Part shown: in pieces, positions 23,411-34,800 of the stretch
How the letters are laid out: every line of letters starts with the position of its first letter
How positions within the stretch are numbered: the first letter of the stretch is position 1
DNA from: Pseudeuparius sepicola
Taxonomy: Eukaryota; Arthropoda; Insecta; Coleoptera; Anthribidae
Assembly (NCBI GenBank): GCA_963920635.1
Contig: OY987301.1
Location: 10,632,501 to 10,696,500, forward strand
Length of the DNA: 64,000 nucleotides
Direction: 5' to 3'
Program-made: the position numbers and the translations under genes
The notes under the pieces: model-generated
Told to the model about the DNA's origin: nothing
The model's database searches: none
The model's input: the letters and a program-made list of their open reading frames with translations, nothing else

Positions 23411-24270
23411 ATGCGGAGATTTTTATTAATTACAGTTGTTATCGCGGTGGTCTATGGTTCCCCCACTCCTAAAGTTGGAGGTTCGTCATGGGACAATCTT
23501 CTACAGGTATGTTGAAGATCAAGATAACATTATTAGAGTTTAAAGGAATTACCTTAGATCGGTGGCGATGTGGAAGTGAAAAGCAACGGCTTAGAATCTG
23601 GAAGAAGCGATGTGGACAACTCACTAGAAGATTACATTGAAGAATATATTAAAAGCCATGATGTAGCGGTGAATTTGCCACTAGTTGACTCTACAGTAAC
23701 CATCAGAGGCAGAAACCTGGATAACGATGAACTGGACATGAAGCTTTCCATGCGATCCAGTGGAGAAGTGCAAGGTAAAAAAAATTCGATAACAATTTGC
23801 AAACTGCTAGTTACTTTTTGTTTATTTAGCCCGCAAGAAGTCAAAACTGAAGAAAATTGTTGGACCGATCCTGGTTTTCATCTTGATCAAGGCTATGACA
23901 CTAATCCCCCTAGCTTTGGGTATCCTTGGACTCAAGACTTGGAACGCCATACAGCTCTCATTCATTTCCTTCATTTCTGCTGTGGTCATGGCAGTATGGA
24001 AGCTTTGCTCAAAGGCAAGCCTATTCAGAAATTCGAAAATGTCCTTTTGCTAATATTTTCTTCCACTTTCAGGTCAATGATCATCCTCCACCACCAGCAG
24101 TGTACCATGAGATCCACGATCAACACCACGGGCATGTTATCCACGACGCGCATCCGCATATTGTTCATGATCACCATGATCACCACGTGATCGGGCATGA
24201 TCACCTGCATAGATCTGACAGCGCGTCGGCCCAACAGATGGCCTACAACGCCTATGCTCCTCAGCAATAA
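23411..24270 (+). CDS. Osiris family protein (DUF1676), cluster gene 6, with a GC-AG intron
   Basis: Exons 23411-23506, 23558-23774, 23830-24014 and 24073-24270 give 231 residues, phases 0, 1, 0. The signal peptide is residues 1-17 ([17 protein letters not shown]). Exon 1 is short and, as in gene 5, has no cysteine pair. Exon 2 carries [17 protein letters not shown] and [13 protein letters not shown]; exon 3 opens [17 protein letters not shown] and continues [19 protein letters not shown]. The third intron starts at AAG/GCAAGC: a GC donor, with a normal CTTTCAG acceptor. Reading through it meets a stop within about 15 codons, so splicing is required. Exon 4 is strongly His-rich ([15 protein letters not shown]) and ends [14 protein letters not shown], a good AQxLAY motif. 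AATAAA lies at 24318. Confidence 0.9.
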
Positions 24271-25544
24271 TGTGATATTATTTAATTTTTTTATGTGTTT
24301 TTGTTATTGTTGATTAAATAAAAATGATTGAAAGAAATCTCAAGACATTTTGAATTGTCAGGTCAGGAATATACTATAGTTTGTCCAGGGTTTACTGAAA
24401 TGTATTAATTATTAATTAATTATTTAATTAATATTATTATTTATAGAGGGTGTTTTAATACTAATAACTACATTTTTTTAAAATTTTGCAGAAGGTGAAG
24501 TACCTACTTTTAAACAAACAACAGTATATGTTGTCAAACTGCCATGTCTGCCTTCTGCCATGGTAATATGCCCCTTCTAGGTATTATTTTATTTTTCTTA
24601 TTTAAGTTCATGAATTCAGTGAGCTACATAATAATTTACTCGATAACTTCTATATAGGGTGACCCATTTACAATGAGATATTGGGTATTCAATTTATCTT
24701 TTCAGTCTAAAGGCTGGTTTACGTTAAAAAAGTATGTTCGTACCTACTTTGGAAATAAATATAGAACGGTTATAAAAATTATTATTATATTCTCTTATAA
24801 TTATGACTATAATAATTATTGCCTTACCCCTTATAAATAGTAATATCAGTGTCTATTTGGCCAAACATGCTTTATCAAAATATTCAGTCTACAGGTTGTT
24901 AAAGTTAAAAAATAATTTTAAATTTTATGTCTCGGTAGACATTTTAGAAATACTAAACAACATGTAAATAAAGTAAACCAAGTAATAGCTAAATTTTTGT
25001 TATTAATCCGTGACAATAATAAAGATATCAATAAGTTTTCAGTATAACCAAAGTTTCTTGGTCTCATTTAAATTACTGACGAAAAAATAAACTAGGAATA
25101 AATTTGTATTCTAATGTCTATAATGGAGAGGCATATAATAACAATATAACGTGAGACATATGTATATGATAAGATGAGCTCTTTGAATTCTTTCTACTCT
25201 GTAGTTTTAGGCAGATGCAAAATATTAAAATTAAACTGAAATAATACTACATTATGACAAAAATTGGAACTGTTAAGTGTGCATTCATTTTTCTGTACCT
25301 TCTCTTCTGTTGTTAGGTTTGTCAAATTTGAATAAAATATACATAAAAATTTTACTATCTATTTTCTGATATTTTTCCAAGTCTAATAAGTCTGTAAAGA
25401 CAGAAAACAGCTCAAAATCAACGAAATACAAAATATTTTTTGTAGATTTCCTAAATTTGTGTACCTAAAATGACAAACATTTTTGGAAATAATGCCCACT
25501 TCGCTTCAAATAGGGATGCTATGAATATGTCGAATGAAAGTTGA
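24271..25544. other. Intergenic, no gene seen
   Basis: AT-rich spacer between Osiris gene 6 and a palindrome; includes TAATTAATTAATTA-type low complexity near 24400. No exon found. Confidence 0.55.
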
Positions 25545-26150
25545 TACAAGAAAAAGTGATAACGGGCATAAGCACTCAAAGTTAGAAAACAGAAAAACTA
25601 GTAACCGCATACACATGTTTCATGCTATTTGGCAATCATCAGTATGGTGTAACATCAAACAAATAAAAAATATAGGAATGATTTGGGAAGCAACAAATGA
25701 AGTCCAGGTAGGAGCCAACAGCACATTTGCAGCTTCAGTCAGCACATCCCCAATTCGGGGCTTGTACTAACATCGCCACGGAGGCTGCTAAAGCGACATG
25801 CCTGGAAATCTTCATAGTCCAAGATACAATGACAACATAGATGTAATATTGTGAGTGTAAATACAAGAAAAACTGTTAATGTTAGTACACGCCCCGAATT
25901 GGGGATGTGCTGACTGAAGCTGCAAATGTGCTATTGGCTCCTGCCTGGACTTCATTTGTTGCTTCCCAAATCATTCCTGTCTTTTTGATTTGTTTGATGT
26001 TACACCGTACTGATGATTGCCAAATAGCATGAAACACGTGTACTTATGCGGTTACTAGTTTTTCTGTTTTCTAACTTTGAGTGCTTATGCCCATTATCAC
26101 TTTTTCTTGTATTTACATGTACACTCACAATCTTACACCTATGTTGTTAA
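25545..26150. repeat. Nested palindrome of about 600 bp
   Basis: The left arm (25547-25775: CAAGAAAAAGTGATAACGGG through CCCCAATTCGGGGCTTGTAC) is repeated inverted at 25880-26115. A second pairing joins 25834-25872 (ATTGTGAGTGTAAATACAAG) with 26103-26150. So two hairpins are nested, suggesting two rounds of foldback insertion or rearrangement. The open frame at 25534-25770 is arm sequence. Confidence 0.75.
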
Positions 26151-27990
26151 TGAAAAGTTGCTTAAAAGTAAAAGTTACACTCTCAGATACCTACTCGACT
26201 AATTGGCCTATTTTTTAATAACTGTTTTCCCTTATGACCCATGACCCTTATAATAAAATGTTTAAATAAAAAGATGTGGGCAAAAAAACTGCCTAATTTG
26301 AGTCAAATTACGAAAAAATATATCTTGAAAAATTATGGAAATAATGGAAGTATACCGTTCAGTCAGTCAGTATACAGTTCAGTTTTTGCGGTTTAGGATC
26401 TATTCAAGGACACATTGTATAGTTACTTGCAAAAATTATATTTGCATAAACAATACAATTTCGATATTAAAAATAACAACGTATGGTAACCAGGTATGGT
26501 AACCCTAACTTAAAACCCTTATATAACCTGTGCCTGTGGTGACAACTCATGTCAGTGACTATAGAATAGTCGTTAATTTAATTCTACGTTTTGGAAATCT
26601 ATATGAAGTAATATACCTTCTGCAATTTCGTAAAAAGTCAAAATCCAGATATTGGAATTATTGTTGGAGGTTTAAATATTTACAGTTACGAATAAAGTTT
26701 GCATAATCAGGGGAAAATATGTGTTTGCATAACTATTTAAAATTTGACTTTGGCACCAGTTTGTGCTTGTACAAAGCTAAAAAATGACGTATACAAAAGC
26801 GGTCACGTGACTTACTATAACTGTCAAATTTAACATTCAATAAAAGAAACTTCACACAACAAATAGCATTCCACTTATTTGTGGAAATGTCGACAAAACT
26901 TATTATAAAAAATATTTCCCCTGTAATAATTCTTTATCAATATACCTACTAATTTTCATGAACTTGCAATCATTCGTATTTTGTATTTTTAATTTTTTTT
27001 CCGATAATTTTTTCAACAGATTCAACACACATAGTATCCTTTATTTTAAAGAAACTCATAGTTTAAATACCTACTGTTTATGTGCTAAATATTATTTTAG
27101 GTACATATTTCATAGTAAACATGTTTTTGGAGCTGATGCTACAATGATCTTATTTATTCAAGCAGATCAATAGTAGATACAGGTGCAAATAGAAAAAAGT
27201 TTATGCCCATTGTTTTTTCTCCTTAAAGGCATGAATCAAAGATGAGCGAGTTGCCATTGCACTTTACTGAAAAATAACCTCTAGTTCAAAGTTAATTTGG
27301 TTTTAATACAGTCCATTTTCAATGTGGAATAACGTGAAATCAAATAAGCTTCACCAAGGTAGGTAATCCCTTGGAAGATATTTCAACTAAAAGTAAAAGC
27401 CAGTTTCATTTTGAAATACCTCATTGTATGTACCCATCTACTACCTACTCGTTAGTTTGTGATAGAAGTATTTAGCTCCTAAACACCTACAGTTTTGATA
27501 TAATGGGAATGTTTCTGGTTTGATATTAAATTAATATTCAACTATTAACTAATATGAATACCTACTACCACAGACCTTATATAGCTAAGCTATATAGGTC
27601 TGTGCTACTGCTGTCCCGAGTGATCGATTTTGGTAATTAAGTATTTTGCAATTGTTAAGAACAAATAAAAAAGTAATATGCGGATACCTCAACAATAAAG
27701 GTCGACAGAAGTACAACCCAAATCTACTATCATGCCCCCAATACCCGAAATATCCCTAGACGGACTAAACCAGAACATTTCTCCGCAACTCGAGTGCCAA
27801 ATCCGTCCCCCAGGAATGCCCGCACCACTTCCAATTTGGCAGCCGCACCATACACGTCGTCAATCCGGTCATATCTGGAAAGCGAACACGCTCCTCCACC
27901 TCTTGCATACTAAACGCCGCCGGATCTGCGCTTAGCGGAACCGAAACCCGACTATTTGACACCCACCGCGCATTGAACAATTTGACCCCG
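26151..27990. other. Intergenic, no gene seen
   Basis: AT-rich up to about 27700. Positions 27730-28000 turn GC-rich and are open in several frames on both strands; this mirrors the GC-rich promoter of Osiris gene 1 and I read it as the promoter region of gene 7, not as an exon. Confidence 0.5.
27569..27604. repeat. 36-bp near-perfect palindrome
   Basis: CACAGACCT and AGGTCTGTG pair, with TATATAGCT/AGCTATATA inside and one bulged base. It could be a cruciform or the footprint of a small element. Confidence 0.55.
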
Positions 27991-28001
27991 TATTAACGAC
28001 G

Positions 28002-28008
28002 TATAAAG
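28002..28008 (+). promoter_or_regulatory. TATA box of Osiris gene 7
   Basis: TATAAAG lies 56 bases upstream of the ATG, at the end of a GC-rich block of about 270 bases. Spacing to the ATG is like that of gene 1. Confidence 0.65.
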
Positions 28009-28057
28009 CCGCACCCACGCGCCTGATTACCATTGATTAACGTTCCCTCGAGCAATC

Positions 28058-28977
28058 ATGTGGAGGTTCGCGGCAGCCCTAGCGGCCCTTGCGGTCGTCG
28101 CCAGCGCGACGCCCCGATCTGCCGAAGAGCTGGTCGCGGAGGTCACCGAACACTGCGCCGACATGAGCTGCGTGAAGCTCAACGTGCTGAAGTACCTGGA
28201 CAACGTGTTGGACATCCAGAGCGAAGCCAGGAGCATGAAGGTGGCGCTCTAACTTGTGTAAGAGGTTTAAGTTGACACGTTTCGGTTTTAGAACATCGAC
28301 GGTGCGATATACAAGAGGGTTGCCAGGGTGCTGCAGACCAGGGAGATCAGGATGAAGCTTCCGGAGGTGCTTTTCGGACGAGCGGAGGCAATCTACAATC
28401 CTCAGAATGGATTCGATATTGCTACAGTCGAAAATGAAAACGAATGTAAGTAGGAGACAAATTGAAGCATTGAAGGTTATATTATTTCATGTTTCAGCTC
28501 GCGGCATCTTGAAGAAGAAGCTGCTCCTCCCCTTCCTGTTGCTCTTCAAGCTGAAGATGAAACTCCTGATGCCCATCTTCGTCGCCATTATCGGTCTTAA
28601 AGCCACCAAAGCCCTCATCCTCTCAAAATTGGCCATCCTCATTGTGCTCGGCTTCGTAGCCTACCAACTATTAGGAAAAGCTGGTATGTACCTCATCATG
28701 CTCATTATCATTCTTCTATTGTTCTATTTTGCGTGTTCCAGGTATGCCAATGCCGCTGATGATGCCTCCACCAGAGCCTCCAGCGCCGGTGTACGGAGCG
28801 CCGGCTCCATCTCCAGCGCCTCCAAGCTCGTACGAACCCAGTTGGGAACCGAACAGCGGGGGGCCTTACTCCAGAGTGTGGACAGCTTCCAACGATGACG
28901 CCCAGAGGACGGCGTACTCGGCGTACTACCCAGGACCTGCGTCTGGAAGCGCTGGCTCGTCCACGTCTAGGCCATGA
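28058..28977 (+). CDS. Osiris family protein (DUF1676), cluster gene 7
   Basis: Exons 28058-28240, 28292-28445, 28498-28683 and 28742-28977 give 252 residues, phases 0, 1, 1. The signal peptide is residues 1-18 ([18 protein letters not shown]). The cysteine pair is Cys33 and Cys38, closer together than in genes 1, 2 and 4. Exon 2 has [20 protein letters not shown]. Exon 3 opens [20 protein letters not shown] and holds the two hydrophobic stretches ([36 protein letters not shown]). Exon 4 begins Met-Pro-rich ([16 protein letters not shown]) and ends [17 protein letters not shown], a variant of AQxLAY with a tail after it. Codon use is strongly GC-ending, more so than genes 3, 5 and 6. The first donor is GTGGCG. 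It is a different subfamily from genes 1-6. AATAAA is at 29052. Confidence 0.92.
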
Positions 28978-29127
28978 GGCAGAACTGAATTTTAAGTGAA
29001 TTTTGTTATTTATTTTTGATTGATATTTATTAAATTATTTTGAGTTTTGTAAATAAATGCTTGAAGACTAATCCTTTATCGTCATCTATATTTGTTTACG
29101 TTCAGTGCAAATAGAAAGGATAAACGC

Positions 29128-29450
29128 AACTCGCGGTCTCCAAGAACTGGGACGGTATGAGCTGAACAAAGGAGGACGTGGTGAAATATCTGGATAACAT
29201 GTTGGCCATCCAGTAACTTCAGTAAAAAAGTTGAGTTGGTCATTTTTGGTTTAAGAGCATTGCTGGTGCAATTTACAAGACGGTCGCTAGGTTGCTGAGA
29301 CTAATCGTATGAAGCTTCTGGAAGTACTATTTTGACAAGCCGAGGTACCTATACCTATTCTAGAATCCCCTATTCTAAAATTCTCTGGATACGTTTGATA
29401 TTACTTCAATACTTGAAAATGAAAATAACGGCAAGTAGGAGACAGTTGTT
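29128..29450 (+). pseudogene. Decayed partial duplicate of Osiris gene 7
   Basis: The stretch aligns with gene 7 from the middle of exon 1, through intron 1, to just past the end of exon 2. Shared blocks include TGGATAACATGTTGG, GTGCAATTTACAAGA, ATGAAGCTTC and GAAAATGAAAA, followed by AAGTAGGAGACA. The CAG codon after the Ile is followed by TAA, an in-frame stop not in the parent. Exon 2 has a deletion of about seven bases that shifts the frame, and the donor GTAAGT has become GCAAGT. Because intron 1 is kept, this arose by DNA duplication and not by retrotransposition. Confidence 0.85.
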
Positions 29451-29794
29451 ATGCATCATCCCAGTTCAGTAACTCTTACGTGGTCATTGTAATGCCGCAA
29501 ATTGCTGAATGAGTAACATTCTTTTAAATAAAATACATCGGCAAAAAAACTACAATGTAGGCATTGAAAAAAAAATGTTCCTATTTGTTCTGTTCTTCGT
29601 ATAACTTTCAAGAGAGAGTGAGCAAAAATGTTTTGGAAATAATCAAGAGAAAATAATTGTTAGAATCAACTCAAACTCCCAAATATCGATTTCCATAGGA
29701 TTCGGAAGAAGTTTAAAAAATGTTTTTGAAAAATAAAACGGAAGTTTAGTTTTTATAGAAAGAGAGAGAGTTGTGGGGTTTCTATTGCAGTAAT

Positions 29795-30235
29795 TAAAAA
29801 AAACTAGTACGGCCCAAGTCAAAATCAAATTTACAAAAGAGCGATTAATTCTTGACATTTTTTCGTATCTGCCACGGTTGTTTACCAAATTTTTAAATCT
29901 TTTTATTATTATTATATGTCGCAGATTATTCATCTTTAACATAATTTATAATTCAATGGCTGGTGTACAACATACAATCCATTAGACGTAATTGTAATTA
30001 ATATTTTTTTAATTCCAACTTATTTAGGTAGCGATACTAATTAAATTGATGTTGTACTTCAAAACAAGCTCGAAATTATTTTTGAATTTCATCAAAAATT
30101 GTAAATTTTGTACGCAACTGTGGCAGATATGAAAAAATGTCAAGAGACACTTCTTGTTGAGAATTAATCGTTGTTTTTAAATAAAGTTTCAAAATTGATT
30201 TTGGACAGGACCGTACTAGTAGTTTTTTTAAATTA
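29795..30235. repeat. Diverged inverted repeat
   Basis: The left arm (ACTAGTACGG, CAAAATCAAATTT, CGATTAATTCTTGACATTTT, CGTATCTGCCAC) recurs inverted at 30090-30235. The right arm has a few insertions. It is probably an old foldback element. The ORFs on the minus strand here overlap it. Confidence 0.7.
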
Positions 30236-31850
30236 ATGGAAGGGAAACACAACATAATTAACACCAAATCTGCTACCTTATAAAGTGGTGCTACATACCA
30301 AAAACTATAAAAAATAATCGATATTTTTTCAAACTTTCAACACCTTTTGTATCTTTAAAACGAAGCGATTTGTTGAGATGAAATTTTTCTCTTCAAATAA
30401 ATTTTTCCATCGACTGTTAATGTCCTGCTACAAAAGTGGACCACCTTCTATAACTAAATGGCAGTTGGAAAACTAATTAGAGAGGACATAAGCACTATCT
30501 TAAATTTGTACTCCTAAACAATACAGGGTGTTTCAGTTCTAAATTGACATACTTTCGGAAACGATAGAACTTTGAAAAATAATCCCAGGTTCTCATGTCT
30601 TTGGGGCTCCTTAAGGAAGTTAGGTACAGGGTGTTAAATTTCATAGGGAAAGATATTTTTTATCTCTGAAATTAATAAAGCTATGTAAACCAAATTTGGT
30701 ACACTAAATCGGATGTCCCTTTTCATTTCCCACAAAAAAGTATTCAACGTATTTTTTCCAATCTGTTACGGTTTCATGGCAATTTTATTGTTTTCATAAC
30801 ACACAAAATTGTATGAAAAAATTGTGTTTTTTATGAAAAAGAGGATCAAAATCTAATAATCGTCTGTCCTAAAAACATTCTCTTAGATTTGGGTGCTCTT
30901 TTTTTTAAAAAACAGTTTTTTTTTTCATATAATATTATGTGTAGGTATTATAATATAAAAAATAAAGAAAAAAATTAAATTGAAACGGTAGCAGATACGA
31001 AAAGTGAACCTACAATATATTTTTTCCACTTTTGGATAAGAAATAATATTATGTTGTAAAATATTCAATAGCCTTAGACCACTTCTAAAATATCTAAGAA
31101 ATAATAGATATAGATATTATCAACATAAATTTCTATTTTTTTATTCCTAGGTCATAAATAGTCTATATACACAATGTTTTGAAGAACTTCAAAAACATTT
31201 CACAAACAATCAACATAATAAATAACAAATAAATTACATAATAAATAAATAAATAAATTACACCATTGTAGACAACAATAAATTACAATTAAATAACTTA
31301 CTGATCTACATTTTGCAAATGTTACTTTACAATAATTGGAGTTTGAATTGCCAAACAAAAATTTATTGTCAGTACAACATATCCTCAAATAGAAGCAGGA
31401 AGAAATTAGAAAATCCACCACCAGTATCGACATCTGTTTGGCAATTCAATGATTCTCCACTATATCTACACATTGGAACTAGATATACTCAAAGATCTAC
31501 ACCTTTCGTGTAGATCTAATCTTAGAAATTGAGCCGTGTAAGAATACATAGTATACAAAATAATTGCTCTTAGGTCCTATAACATACTAAATCGCACAGT
31601 ATTAAATAGACGAACTTAAATTATAACAAGTAGTATGTTTGGCACAATCGATTACAACATTAAATCATTCAAATTATTGCTTAGGATACAACTAAAGACA
31701 TCTGAGAAATTACACCTACACAAAATTATTCTCTATTACAGTTGTAAGTAGTAGAAATGTCTAAATGTGAGAGGCATTTTTTTACACTCTTATTATACAA
31801 GAAGAAATAGGTAGATACTACTTTCTCTGCAGTTAAGATTTCGAATCTTC
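30236..31850. other. Intergenic, no gene seen
   Basis: AT-rich spacer with solo element ends (ATACAGGGTGTTTCAGTTC at about 30520; TACAGGGTGTTAAATTTC near 30625). These are typical of old CAGGG-type elements. No exon found. Confidence 0.55.
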
Positions 31851-34800
31851 TTACAATTCGGTATTTACAGCACAAGTTGGATATAGTCTCAAACACCCTC
31901 TGCCATCTTGTCCATCTCTAGCAGCTTGCACATATTTGTAGAACCTTATCACTGCTGCGTTGGTTGTTTTTGGTTTTTGTAGTTCCTCGGGATCCCTGAA
32001 AAAGTGAGCACATGATAGTTCCTATGTCTATAAAAAATAATATGAATAAGGCGTAAATATGTGAAGAATGTAGGACACTCTTCAAGTTTCTTTTAATTTT
32101 GTATGCAGACTATTAACGAAACTGTTCTAACAAAAAGTTCGTTGTTCGGAATTGTAAGCACAATACGAGAGAAAGTAAATTTTTTGCCAATGCTGGAGGA
32201 TACGCAGATTAGTTCGAGAGTAAACATAAGATTTAATGGCATGCTTCATTTTATGCAGCAGAGCAACAGGTTACAATATTTCTCGAGATTAGGCGAGGCG
32301 AACGCAATGAAGCTCGAAAATAAGAAATAACAGTCCAAACCAAACTCGTTGTTTTGGCTACCACCTTTATTGTAGCCTTTACAAAAATATACTTGTTAGG
32401 TACAGGGTTATTCACTGAGAATTGACCCCTCACCTAACTTTTTTGTTTTGTAAGATAAAAGGGTGATTCAAAAAACAAAATCAATGGTTCGGCGAATACT
32501 TTTTTATGCCATGACCGTTTAGTGTACGGGTTGTTCCAAAAAAGTAGGACCAATGGTAACTTAATTTTTTAAATGGAACACCCTGTATATTATTGGATTT
32601 TTGAAATCTGCTCATCAAGGCAATCAAAATAATATTAAACTTTGTGGCATTATCTTTTTCCGTTTTTGAAAATTTCCGTATTAAAATTTTATACTAAATT
32701 TATTTAACTCGAATTTGTGGATCTCGTGATACAGATAGACGATCAATGTAATAACGAAAAATATTTGTTTTAAACAAGAGAGTAACATAGTGAAACTCCA
32801 AAATGATTAGGAGCTTTTACGATTTTCCTGAAATTCTTTATTTCGAGAATATAATCAGTAAAATTTGAAAATGCTCCTAAACATTTTGGAGTTTCACTAT
32901 ATTACTCTCTTGTTTAAAACAAATATTTTTCGTTATTACATTGATCGTCTATCTTTATCACGAGATCCACAAATTCGAGTTAAATAAATTTAGTTTAAAA
33001 TTTTAATACGGAATTTTTCAAAAACGGAAAAAGATAATGCCACAAAGTTTAATATCATTTTGATTGCCTTGATGAGCAGATTTCAAAAATCCAATAATAT
33101 ACAGGGTGTTCTATTTAAAAAAATTAAGTTACCATTGGTCCTACTTTTTTGGAACACCCTGTACACTAAACGGTCATGGCATAAAAAAGTATTCGCCGAA
33201 CCATTGATTTTGTTTTTTGAATCACCCTTTTATCTTAAAAAACAAAAAGTTAGGTGGGGGGTCAATTCTCAGTGAATAACCCTGTACTGTCACCAACTGC
33301 GAATATTCTCATAGATAAAGTTTAAGTTTTCGTTAAGGAAATTTAATGTCAAATTGCAACATACTTTTGAACATCGCGGCCCTATCGGGAATTTCGATAA
33401 TTACAATGAATAAAGGATATATATTCTACTATATAGAATAATCCCAAGCAGCATTTTTAGTCGCCGTTACGTTCCGGCGACTTTTGTTTGCAACTTTAAA
33501 GTTGTAATTACTACGTTCCTATTACGTCCCTGCGACCAAAATGGGGAACATTTTGAGGGTGATAGATACGTAACGGCGACCACCTAGCAACTTACACCGC
33601 TACGACGCGCTTACGTTCCGGCAACGTGGTGGAGACGTAGCAGCGTGGTCACCGCTACTTTGTTGGATTTGTTTGCTTCTTTACATTCGCGTCCTCGCTT
33701 TGTCTTTGTCTAAATAATTAAAAAAGTATTCTAGCCCAGCATCTTCCGTCATTTTTCAATAACCGTGGAAAATGGAAGTACCTAATATTTATTTTTAACT
33801 AATATCTATGAATAATGGTAGGTATAAGAAAGGTATTAATTTGCTGATTTATTTCTCGTTGCTAGATTCAAAAAACTAAAACGATTGAAAATTTTCTGTC
33901 AAATATGACGTTGATAGATTGAAAAGTAACAACGCGCCCTCTCAAAATGCATGTTTTAACACTTTTTTATCGGGAGGATAAATTACGAAAATGTGCGAAA
34001 TTACCTAAAAATGCTGAAAATGCTTTTTTAATATTTCTATAAGTTATACGAGTTCGTTTTTGCTCAATTTTATCTTTTTTGGGACAATTTTGAAGAAATA
34101 ACTATTTCAGTACAAAAGGAAATTGACATTTGATATTAATGGCGTCTATCATGTTATAAGAAAATATGGCGTAATTTTCAGTAATTACTTCTAAGTATTA
34201 TTTACCTTAAAATGGGTGTTTGAAGGCTTTGCCACTTAACTGGTAGTAACGGCAACTAGACTTTTTCACTTTAAGGTAATTCCTACCTTTAAGACGCAAA
34301 TTAGTTTTAGATATTTTACACTCTAAAGTTCCAATTACTACAAGAGAACTTCAAAGTTCCAGAAGCCTCGTTTAAGTTCCGAATGCTACTACTAGGTCTC
34401 ATTTGGAACTTTAACCTATAATTTTTATATGAGAGTGTTATTTTCAGCTGGTATGTTTTGTGCTATTATTTCGAAATGTTGATATTTAAAATTTGAGCCA
34501 CTCAAGAGAAGCGTTTTGTAATTTTGTATTGAAGACAAGTGCTCCTGTATCGATTCGTTTCATCCAACTGCTGCTTTAATTTTCTATAAAATGTGAATGT
34601 GTGTCTATAATTTTTCTTCTTTCTAATGGCTGACATTTTCATCACTTCGCAAAAACGACCCAATCCTTCAAACGATTGTAAGGAACTAAATGTAGTTTCC
34701 ATTTTGGTCCCTATAGAAGTGACAGTTACTTTAAAGTATTTTTTTGTAGTAATTGGAACTTTCTAGTAATTTTAAAATGGAGTGGGAAGTAAAACTTACC

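Noticed and set aside
27730..27980. Protein-like frames on both strands ahead of Osiris gene 7
   Set aside because: Open in three frames at once in a GC-rich promoter block, with no recognisable product.
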